From: Streptosporangiaceae bacterium
GTDB taxonomy: Bacteria > Actinomycetota > Actinomycetes > Streptosporangiales > Streptosporangiaceae
Length of the DNA stretch: 64,000 nucleotides
Reading direction: 5' to 3'
Assembly (NCBI GenBank): GCA_019239975.1
Contig: JAFAZE010000176.1
Coordinates: 1-64,000 of the forward strand
Shown here: piece by piece, positions 33,265-40,401 of the stretch
Layout of the letters: the number at the start of each line of letters is the position of its first letter
How positions within the stretch are numbered: the first letter of the stretch is position 1
The notes under the pieces: model-generated
Told to the model about the DNA's origin: nothing
What the model saw: the letters and a program-made list of their open reading frames with translations, nothing else
Databases searched by the model: none
Made by a program: the position numbers and the translations under genes

Positions 33265-34746
33265 GTGACCGGCATCACAGGCCTGCCGTCCGCAAAGCTC
33301 GCCGCCCACGAGGCGGCCGTCGCCAGGCTGCGCGAGGAGTACGCGGCGCTCCCGCCGGGAGCCCCGGTCCGGCTTGCGAAGCGCACCTCGAACTTGTTCC
33401 GGTTCCCGGAGGGCGCGCCGGGCCGGGAAGGCGCGCCGGGCCTGAAGGGCACGCCGGGCCGGGGGAGCACGCCACACCGGGGAAGCGCGCGGGGCCGGGG
33501 GAGTGCGGCAGGCCCGCGGACGCTCGACGTGTCGGCGTTCAGCCGCGTGCTGCACATCGATCCACGGGCGAAGATCGCGGTCGTCGGCGGCATGACGACC
33601 TACGAGGATCTGTGCGAGGCGACCCTCCCGCACGGTCTGATGCCGCTCGTGGTTCCGCAGCTGAAGACCATCACGCTGGGCGGGGCGGTCACCGGCCTCG
33701 GCATCGAGTCGACCTCCCTGCGCAACGGCATGCCGCACGAGTCGGTGACCGAAATGGAGATCCTCACCGGCGATGGCCGGGTCGTCACCGCGACCCAGGA
33801 CAACGAGCACCACGAACTCTTCCACGGCTTTCCGAACTCCTACGGCACGCTCGGCTACGCGCTGGCGCTGACGATCGAGCTCGAGCCGGTCCGGCCATTC
33901 GTTCACCTGCGGCATTTCCGCTTCTCGAACCCGCGGGACTGCATGACCGCGATCGGGGAGATCGCTGAGGCAGGTAGCTGCGACGGCCACAGAGCGGACT
34001 TCACCGACGGCACCGCGTTCAGCAATACCGAGCTGTATCTCACCGTCGGCGCGTTCAGCGACCGGGCACCGTGGCGCAGCGACTACACCGGGGACAAGAT
34101 TTACTACCAGTCGGTGCGCCAGGTGCGAGAGGACTTTCTCTCCATCAGCGACTACCTGTGGCGCTGGGACACCGACTGGTTCTGGTGCTCGCGGCCGTTC
34201 GGCGTGCAGAAACCGCTGATCAGAAGGCTGTGGCCGCGCCGCTACCGGCGCAGTGACGTTTACCGCAGGCTGGTCGCCTTCGACCGGCGTTACGGGCTCA
34301 CGGACACCCTCAACGCGCACCGCCAGCGGCCCCAGCGGGAGGCGGTGATCCAGGACGTGGAGATCCCGGTCGCCCGGGGAGCCGATTTCCTCGAGTTCTT
34401 CGCGAGAGAGACCGGGATGAGCCCGGTGTGGCTGTGCCCGCTGCGCCTGCGCGGTGAGCGATCCTGGCCGCTGTACCCGCTGCAGCCGGGCGAGGTGTAC
34501 GTGAACTTCGGGTTCTGGGGAACGGTCCCGCTTCCTCCCGGCAGGCGGGACGGTTACCACAACCGGATGATCGAGGACGAGGTCTCGGCGCTCGGCGGCC
34601 ACAAGTCGCTCTACTCCACCTCGTACTACTCCGAGCAAGAATTCCGCCGCCGGTACAACGGCGCGGCCTACGAGAAGCTGAAAGCCGAATACGACGGTCA
34701 GGGGCGCCTGCTCGGCCTCTACGACAAATGCGTGCGCGGGCGCTGA
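33265..34746 (+). CDS. tmsA: FAD-binding oxidoreductase, 10-methylene fatty acyl reductase (TmsA/BfaA-like)
   Basis: A 493-residue FAD-linked (VAO/DWARF1-like) oxidoreductase. The FAD domain contains IAVVGGMTTYEDLCEATLP, VPQLKTITLGGAVTGLGIES and NGMPHESVTEMEILTGDGRV. In mycobacteria and other actinobacteria the homologous enzyme (TmsA/BfaA) reduces the 10-methylene acyl chain made by TmsB to 10-methyl branched fatty acid (tuberculostearic acid). The adjacent gene encodes the methyltransferase, which supports this. A ~35-residue Gly/Pro/Ser-rich repeat lies at 52-86, before the FAD domain. GTG at 33265 follows GGAGG. Confidence 0.85.
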   Translation: MTGITGLPSAKLAAHEAAVARLREEYAALPPGAPVRLAKRTSNLFRFPEGAPGREGAPGLKGTPGRGSTPHRGSARGRGSAAGPRTLDVSAFSRVLHIDPRAKIAVVGGMTTYEDLCEATLPHGLMPLVVPQLKTITLGGAVTGLGIESTSLRNGMPHESVTEMEILTGDGRVVTATQDNEHHELFHGFPNSYGTLGYALALTIELEPVRPFVHLRHFRFSNPRDCMTAIGEIAEAGSCDGHRADFTDGTAFSNTELYLTVGAFSDRAPWRSDYTGDKIYYQSVRQVREDFLSISDYLWRWDTDWFWCSRPFGVQKPLIRRLWPRRYRRSDVYRRLVAFDRRYGLTDTLNAHRQRPQREAVIQDVEIPVARGADFLEFFARETGMSPVWLCPLRLRGERSWPLYPLQPGEVYVNFGFWGTVPLPPGRRDGYHNRMIEDEVSALGGHKSLYSTSYYSEQEFRRRYNGAAYEKLKAEYDGQGRLLGLYDKCVRGR

Positions 34747-34757
34747 AAGGAGCGGTC

Positions 34758-36041
34758 ATGACCCTGGCTGAGATCTTCGAGTCAATCGCGGGCCCGGATG
34801 CGCCGGTGGAGTTCAGCGCGTACGACGGCTCCACGGCCGGCCCGCCCGGCTCGGACGTGCGGGTCACCGTCCGGTCGCCGGTCGCGGTCTCCTATCTCGC
34901 GCAGGCACCCGGCGCGCTTGGGCTGGCCCGCGCGTACGTGTCCGGCCACCTCGACGTCGACGGAGACATGTACACGGCGCTTTCCAGGCTGTCCAGGGCA
35001 CAGGAGACGCACGTGGACTGGGCGGAGCGGCTGCGGCTGCTGCGAGCGCTCGGCGGCCTGAAGGTGCTCGTGCCGCGCATCCCGCCACCGCCGCAGGAGG
35101 TGCGGGAAAGCCGCCGTCTGCTGAATGGCCGGCGGCATTCCAAGGGCCGCGACGCGAGCGCCATCTCGCACCACTACGACGTGTCCAACCGGTTCTACGA
35201 GTGGGTCCTCGGCCCGTCGATGGCGTACACCTGCGCCTGCTATCCGTCGGCGGACGCGTCGCTGGAGCTGGCGCAGGCGTGCAAGTTCGACCTGGTGGCG
35301 CGCAAGCTCGGGCTCCGGCCGGACATGCGGCTGCTCGACGTGGGCTGCGGCTGGGGCGGCATGGTCATGCACGCGGCCCGGGAGTACGGCGTCCGGGCAC
35401 TCGGCGTGACGCTGTCCGAGCAGCAGGCGCTGTGGGCACAGCAGGCGATCAAGCAGGCAGGCCTGGAGGATCTTGCTGAGGTCCGCCACCTCGACTACCG
35501 GGACGTGCCGGAAACCGGCTTCGACGCCATCAGCTCTATCGGCCTCACCGAGCACATCGGGAAGCAGAATCTCCCCGGTTACTTCGGGCTGCTGTTCGGG
35601 AAGCTCAAGACGGGCGGGAGGCTGCTCAACCACTGCATCACCCGGCCGGACAACGCGTCGCCGTCGATCCGCAGGAGCGGCTTCATCAACCGCTACGTGT
35701 TCCCGGACGGCGAACTCGAGGGCCCGGGTTACCTGATCTCGCTCATGAACGACACCGGCTTCGAGATAAGGCACGAGGAAAACCTCCGCGAGCACTACGC
35801 GCTGACCCTGGCCGCCTGGTGCGCGAACCTCGATGCGCACTGGGAGGAGGCGGTTGCCGAGGTGGGACAGGGCACCGCGCGGGTGTGGCGGCTCTATATG
35901 GCGGGTTCCCGGCTTGGCTTCGAGCGCAACGTGGTGCAGCTCCACCAGGTGCTCGGCGTCAAGCTCGCGAAAGACGGCGTAGCCTCGATGCCGTTGCGCC
36001 CGGACTGGGAACCGGCCAGGGTCGCCGAGCCGGTCGCCTGA
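34758..36041 (+). CDS. tmsB: SAM-dependent fatty acyl methyltransferase (TmsB/BfaB, CFA-synthase-like)
   Basis: A 427-residue cyclopropane-fatty-acyl-phospholipid-synthase-type methyltransferase. It acts on unsaturated (oleoyl) chains of phospholipids, adding a methylene at C10 with SAM. Motifs: SHHYDVSNRFYEWVLGPSMA, YTCACYPS, LLDVGCGWGGMVMHAAREYG (SAM binding, near residue 195), and SIGLTEHIGKQNLPGYF with the family active-site acid region. RHEENLREHYALTLAAW near the end is typical. It begins 12 bases after tmsA with AAAGGAG as ribosome site, so the two form an operon. No tmsC follows. Confidence 0.9.
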   Translation: MTLAEIFESIAGPDAPVEFSAYDGSTAGPPGSDVRVTVRSPVAVSYLAQAPGALGLARAYVSGHLDVDGDMYTALSRLSRAQETHVDWAERLRLLRALGGLKVLVPRIPPPPQEVRESRRLLNGRRHSKGRDASAISHHYDVSNRFYEWVLGPSMAYTCACYPSADASLELAQACKFDLVARKLGLRPDMRLLDVGCGWGGMVMHAAREYGVRALGVTLSEQQALWAQQAIKQAGLEDLAEVRHLDYRDVPETGFDAISSIGLTEHIGKQNLPGYFGLLFGKLKTGGRLLNHCITRPDNASPSIRRSGFINRYVFPDGELEGPGYLISLMNDTGFEIRHEENLREHYALTLAAWCANLDAHWEEAVAEVGQGTARVWRLYMAGSRLGFERNVVQLHQVLGVKLAKDGVASMPLRPDWEPARVAEPVA

Positions 36042-36320
36042 CCGCGCCGGCTGGGCTCCGAGCGTCCTCGCCGCGCCGTGCCAGGTGACTGTCTTTCTTA
36101 TACCGAACGAAACGTGCGTTCCCCGCACCTCAGGCACTTCGCCGTGTCCGCCGGATCATCGTGCGCTGGTGCCAAGCCGGAAAATTCCGGGCGAGCCGGT
36201 CAACGCGGGCAGGGGGACACGGTGTCTATAGGGAAGAGAGGGCGCCGTGGCACCCGGCAAAGCGCCCCCCGCGAGCAGTGCCCGGTCCCGTGCGGGACCC
36301 CATGATCGTAGGAGGCGCGT

Positions 36321-38627
36321 GTGACACGTTCATTGTTCCGCCCCCGTGCCGTGGCGGCGGCGCTCGCCGTAGCGGCCGCCGTATGCGTCCCCATGGCCAA
36401 CGGGCCAGCGTCGGCCAGTCCCGTGACCGCGGTCGCGCCGGCCGCCGCCAAGCCGTCGGCGCCGCGGCCGGTGCCCGCGGGCCTGCCGCGCAGCGCACTG
36501 CTCATCAGCGGCGATCGCGTCGTCGCCGGGTCCAGCATCGCTGTCATCCCGGCCAGCGGGGCGGACCGCGCCGGCGCGGACCTGGAACTGAGCTTCGCTA
36601 GCAGGCACTACGTGATCCCGTCCGACGCCGTGCCGTATCTCGGGCGCGGCCTCGACATGAGCCTGTTCGACGTGGGCGCGGTCGCGGGCCTGGAGCGCGG
36701 GGGAGCGCTACCGGTGCGGATCAGCTACTTCGGCCGAGCGCCGAGACTGCCCGGGGTGACGATCACCGGGGCGTCCGGCCATACCGCGTCGGGGTACCTC
36801 ACCGCGGCATCGGCGAGAGTGTTCGGCGCGGCCCTGGCGCGGCAGTTCGCGTCGGATCGCTCGCGCGGCGGTTACGGCGCGGACGGCATGTTCGCCGACG
36901 GTGTGCGGATCGGCCTCGCAGGGACCGCGGCGCCGCCACCGGCCGCGCCGCGGTCGGCGTACCCGATGCACACGCTGACCGTGGACGGCACCGACTCGTC
37001 AGGCCATCCGGACACAGGTGACCTCGTCCTCGTCGCGAACGTCAACAACCCGGGCCTCTTCGGTGAAAGCTTTGACGCCATCAACGACTTCTACAAGGGT
37101 ACGGCCAAGTTCAGCGTCCCGGCCGGGACCTACTGGGCGGTGGGCATTTTCTCGCCGGGCGTGGGCGTCTCATTTGGCGGTGCGCGCCCACGGCCCGGTC
37201 CCGCCGACAGCGCGACACGGGTTGTCGCGCTGACGCAGTTCACCATATCGGCCGACAGGACCGTGCGGGCGGACGCGCGGACAGCGACCAGCAAGATGAC
37301 GGTGGCGGTTCCGCGGCCCGCCATCCCGGCGATCGCCACCCTCACCATCGGTCGCATCTCGGCCGGCGGCCAGAGTTATGAAGTGGGTGTCACGCCAGTG
37401 CTCAACGCCGTGCTGTACGTGAACCCGACCAGGCATCCGCCCGCGGACGGCACGCTGCAGGCGTTCTCGGCAATGCAGCTGGACTCGCCCGCAACGGCAG
37501 TTTCCCCGTATCAGTACTACGCCAACATCAAGGATCCCAAGGGAATCATTCCGCCGCAGAATTTCCAGTTGAGCGCCGCCAGCCTCGCCACCGTGCACGA
37601 GAACCTGTACGCGGACGTCCCGGGTACCGGCAGCTTCATAGCCTTCTCCCTCATACCCGGTGAGCCGGGGTCCACGGCGGTACTGCCAAGGCTGGCGGTC
37701 CCCGGCCGCGACACCCTGTACCTGAGCACGGGCGGCGGCTCCTTCGCGTGGCAGGGCATCTACACGCAGGACTATTCCTCCGTCAGCGGCGGGCAGATGG
37801 GCGCCTGGGCCAGGTACCGGCCCGGCCAGGTCGCGACCGAAGACTGGAACGCCTACCCGCTGCACACCGCGCCGAACGTGGACGTGTCCGGCGACGCGCT
37901 GAACGGGGACATGATCGTTTCTGCGAACCGGTCGGGGAACGTGCTGACGCTGGCCTTCATGCCGTTCACCGACAGCGTCCCCGGCCACCTGGGCGCCGGC
38001 TACACCCCGGTCGGCGCCGGCACGGTCAGCGGCACCTACCAGATCCGGCAAAACGGGACGACGATCGCGTCCGGCAGCGCGCTGAACTCACCCGGCATCC
38101 CGACGGGGGAGATCTACCAGCAGGCCACGCCCAGCCCCAAACCCTCGGTGATCTCCTTCACGCTGACCGCCCGCCGCACCGGCAGGCAGTCCACCCTGTC
38201 CACCGCCACCGCCACCACCTGGACCTGGCGCTCCGCCCACGAATCGGGCGCCACGGTGCCACCCTGGTGGTACTGCTCGTTCGCCAGCAACCACAACTGC
38301 GCGGCGCAGCCGCTGCTGATGCTCCGCTACGCGGTGCGCGGCCTGGGCCTGGATGGCGCCGCCCCGCCGGGCGCCCAGTCGCTGGCGGTGACCGCCGGGC
38401 AGCTGCCGCTGGCGGCCGCGCAGAAGGTCACCAAGGTCACCGTGCAGGTGTCCGTCAACGACGGCGGGACCTGGGCCAGCGCCGCGGTGACCGGGTCCGG
38501 CGGCAGCTACCGCGCCCGCTTCACCACGCCGGCCGGCCGCTACGTCACGCTGCGGGTGACCGCCGCCGACGCGGCCGGGGGCCAGGTCTCCGAAACCATC
38601 ACCCGCGCCTACGCCACCGCATCCTGA
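36321..38627 (+). CDS. Secreted subtilase-like protein lacking the catalytic domain
   Basis: A 768-residue exported protein: signal peptide at ~1-33 (RAVAAALAVAAAVCVPMA, ASA-S site). Residues ~50-150 resemble the propeptide of actinobacterial S8 peptidases (ALLISGDRVV, FDVGAV). Then follows directly the post-catalytic region found in those enzymes (MHTLTVDGTDSSGHPDTGDL, VPAGTYWAVGIF) and beta-rich repeats to the C-terminus. No Asp/His/Ser triad motifs of a subtilase are present. It may be an inhibitor, chaperone or binding protein, or a relic of internal deletion. GTG at 36321 follows GGAGG. The S53 gene starts 17 bases later. Confidence 0.8.
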   Translation: MTRSLFRPRAVAAALAVAAAVCVPMANGPASASPVTAVAPAAAKPSAPRPVPAGLPRSALLISGDRVVAGSSIAVIPASGADRAGADLELSFASRHYVIPSDAVPYLGRGLDMSLFDVGAVAGLERGGALPVRISYFGRAPRLPGVTITGASGHTASGYLTAASARVFGAALARQFASDRSRGGYGADGMFADGVRIGLAGTAAPPPAAPRSAYPMHTLTVDGTDSSGHPDTGDLVLVANVNNPGLFGESFDAINDFYKGTAKFSVPAGTYWAVGIFSPGVGVSFGGARPRPGPADSATRVVALTQFTISADRTVRADARTATSKMTVAVPRPAIPAIATLTIGRISAGGQSYEVGVTPVLNAVLYVNPTRHPPADGTLQAFSAMQLDSPATAVSPYQYYANIKDPKGIIPPQNFQLSAASLATVHENLYADVPGTGSFIAFSLIPGEPGSTAVLPRLAVPGRDTLYLSTGGGSFAWQGIYTQDYSSVSGGQMGAWARYRPGQVATEDWNAYPLHTAPNVDVSGDALNGDMIVSANRSGNVLTLAFMPFTDSVPGHLGAGYTPVGAGTVSGTYQIRQNGTTIASGSALNSPGIPTGEIYQQATPSPKPSVISFTLTARRTGRQSTLSTATATTWTWRSAHESGATVPPWWYCSFASNHNCAAQPLLMLRYAVRGLGLDGAAPPGAQSLAVTAGQLPLAAAQKVTKVTVQVSVNDGGTWASAAVTGSGGSYRARFTTPAGRYVTLRVTAADAAGGQVSETITRAYATAS

Positions 38628-38643
38628 CGAGGAGCACAGACAG

Positions 38644-39951
38644 ATGAGAATCCGGATCATCATCAGCACCTCCTGCGCTGTCCTCGCCGCGGTCGGCGTC
38701 GCCGTCACGACGGCGGCTGCCGCTCCTGCGGCCGCCACTTCGGCGGCCGCCGCCCGGCCGGGCGCCGCTGCGGCTGGCGCCGGGACCCGTGGCGCCGCGA
38801 CCTCGCACGCGGCGACCTCGCAGGCGGCCGCGGCGCCCGGCTACCGGATGGCCTGCCCGCCGGCGCGGCCCGGGCAGGCCCGGTGCTACGCGATGTGGGC
38901 GCCGCAGACGCCGGTGAACCGGGCCATCGCCGCCGGGCGCACCGGCAGCGCCGCCACGCCGGCCGGCTGGGGGGCGAAGGACATCGAAGCGGCCTACAAG
39001 CTGCCCGTGGCGCGGAACCCGCACCAGACGGTCGCGGTCGTGGACGCCTACAGCACCCCGCACCTGGCGTCCTACCTGGCCACATACCGCAAGGAATACG
39101 GGCTTCCGCCGTGCACGGCGGCCAGCGGCTGCTTCCGCGAGGTCAACGAGCAGGGCACGGCCTCGCTGCCGCCCTCCGGCGAGGGCACCGGCTGGGACCT
39201 GGAGACCACCCTGGACGTCGACATGGCCTCCGCCGCGTGCCCGGAATGCCGCATCCTGGTCATCGAGGCGAGCAGCCAGAACCTTACCGACCTGGCTACG
39301 GCGGAGAACACCGCGGCGCGGCTCGGCGCGAACGCCATCTCCAACAGCTACGGCGCCCGTGAGGACGGGTACGCGATGACGCTGGCCGGCGCCTACAACC
39401 ATCCGGGTCACGCGATCGTGGTGTCCTCCGGCGACTCCGGGTTCACCTCCGCCAGCTTCCCGGCCAACCTGGACACGGTGACCGCGGTGGGCGGCACCGA
39501 ACTGGCCCGGGCGAAGAACACGCGCGGCTGGGCCGAGCAGGTATGGAACGCGGGCGGCGGCGCGGGCGGCAGCGGCTGTTCCGCCTACGTGCCCAAGCCA
39601 CGCTGGCAGCATGACCCGCACTGCTCCATGCGGACCATCGCCGACGTGTCCGCGGTGGCCTGGAACATCCCCATCTACGACGCGTTTTACGGCGGCTGGG
39701 GACTGGTCGGAGGCACCAGTGCCGCCTCCCCGCTGATCGCCGGTGTGTACGCGCTCGCCGGCAACGCCGCGAAGACAGCGGCGGGCTTCGAGTACTCCCA
39801 TGCCGGATCGCTGTTCGATATCACCGCAGGCAACAACGACCTGTTCGCCGGCACCGGCGCGCAGTGCGGCGGCGACTACCTGTGCGTGGCGAAGAAGGGA
39901 TACGACGCGCCCACCGGGCTCGGCACCCCCAACGGTACCGGCGCGTTCTGA
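38644..39951 (+). CDS. Secreted S53-family (sedolisin/kumamolisin-like) serine-carboxyl peptidase
   Basis: A 435-residue exported acid protease. Signal peptide at ~1-35 (IIISTSCAVLAAVGVAVTT). The catalytic core has GWDLETTLDVDMASAACP with the Glu187/Asp191 pair, SSGDSGFTSASFPA with the oxyanion Asp region, and GGTSAASPLIAGVYALAG with Ser359. A Ca-binding end segment is plausible. Unlike most family members the propeptide is very short, so it may be activated differently. It follows the catalytic-less subtilase protein by 17 bases with GAGGAG, giving a two-gene secreted unit. The family A palindrome lies 60 bases downstream and may end the transcript. Confidence 0.9.
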   Translation: MRIRIIISTSCAVLAAVGVAVTTAAAAPAAATSAAAARPGAAAAGAGTRGAATSHAATSQAAAAPGYRMACPPARPGQARCYAMWAPQTPVNRAIAAGRTGSAATPAGWGAKDIEAAYKLPVARNPHQTVAVVDAYSTPHLASYLATYRKEYGLPPCTAASGCFREVNEQGTASLPPSGEGTGWDLETTLDVDMASAACPECRILVIEASSQNLTDLATAENTAARLGANAISNSYGAREDGYAMTLAGAYNHPGHAIVVSSGDSGFTSASFPANLDTVTAVGGTELARAKNTRGWAEQVWNAGGGAGGSGCSAYVPKPRWQHDPHCSMRTIADVSAVAWNIPIYDAFYGGWGLVGGTSAASPLIAGVYALAGNAAKTAAGFEYSHAGSLFDITAGNNDLFAGTGAQCGGDYLCVAKKGYDAPTGLGTPNGTGAF

Positions 39952-40013
39952 CGAACCGTTCTTGCCAGCAGCGCACCGCCGCGCCGTTCTTGCCAGCACC
40001 GCATCACCGCGGA

Positions 40014-40077
40014 TTTGGGTGCGATTCGTGTCCCTATTGCGGCACGGATTGCACCCAAAACCCCGCTGACTGCGGGG
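40014..40077 (+). repeat. Dispersed long palindrome, family A copy 2 plus GC hairpin
   Basis: TTTGGGTGCGATTCG (40014-40028) pairs with CGGATTGCACCCAAA (40045-40059), the two differences from copy 1 being wobble-compatible. A second hairpin CCCCGC-tgact-GCGGGG (40061-40077) follows. Their place after the S53 gene suggests terminator use. Confidence 0.75.
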
Positions 40078-40244
40078 CCCATTATGCGGTCAGGGATCAT
40101 TCCGCAGCACCCGGTTTGCCCGCAGAAGTAATTCGCTTGCCGGCAGCTCGATTCCCGTTTCGGCTTCGCCGGTGCGCGGCGCCCCGCTCTCGCCGGGACG
40201 CCGGGACTTGCTGGCTGATCGCGCGCCGGGTGCGCCGCACAAGG

Positions 40245-40250
40245 TATCCT
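40245..40250 (+). promoter_or_regulatory. -10 element TATCCT of the leuS leader
   Basis: TATCCT ends 7 bases before the GTG of the leader peptide, so transcription would begin at or within a base of that GTG, giving a leaderless message. No matching -35 hexamer at the right distance is evident. Confidence 0.45.
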
Positions 40251-40256
40251 TGGCGC

Positions 40257-40286
40257 GTGCGTACCGTCCGGCTGCTCCTTACCTAG
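40257..40286 (+). CDS. leuS leader peptide (Leu attenuator)
   Basis: A nine-residue open frame, GTG to TAG, reading M-R-T-V-R-L-L-L-T. Three Leu codons (CTG CTC CTT at 40272-40280) lie just before the stop, which overlaps the first attenuator arm. A ribosome stalled for charged tRNA-Leu would cover arm 1 and leave arm 2 free. The gene is so short that only its placement (before two alternating hairpins and leuS) supports it. It is probably translated from a leaderless start next to the -10 box. Confidence 0.7.
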   Translation: MRTVRLLLT

Positions 40287-40316
40287 CCGCGTCGACTGAC
40301 CCGTCTCGACGCGGCT
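40285..40316 (+). promoter_or_regulatory. Attenuator arms 1-2 (perfect 11-bp hairpin)
   Basis: AGCCGCGTCGA (40285-40295) pairs exactly with TCGACGCGGCT (40306-40316) over a 10-base loop. Arm 1 overlaps the leader stop codon. Arm 2 (from TCTCG at 40304) can alternatively pair with CGAGA inside the terminator hairpin, the antitermination fold expected when ribosomes stall at the Leu codons. Confidence 0.7.
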
Positions 40317-40347
40317 GGCCTCTCGTGCGCGAGAGGCCCTTTTCATT
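40317..40347 (+). terminator. Attenuator terminator before leuS
   Basis: GGCCTCTCG (40317-40325) pairs exactly with CGAGAGGCC (40330-40338) around TGCG, followed by CTTTTCATT. It lies 55 bases before the leuS ATG and would stop transcripts when Leu-tRNA is plentiful. Confidence 0.8.
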
Positions 40348-40401
40348 GGGGCAGAGCGTACCTGAAACCTGAAGCCGGACCGATCCAAGGGTGAGGACAC
40401 G

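Noticed and set aside
40285..40347. T-box riboswitch before leuS
   Set aside because: No T-box sequence or specifier stem-loop; the leader peptide with Leu codons and two hairpins fits ribosome-mediated attenuation.
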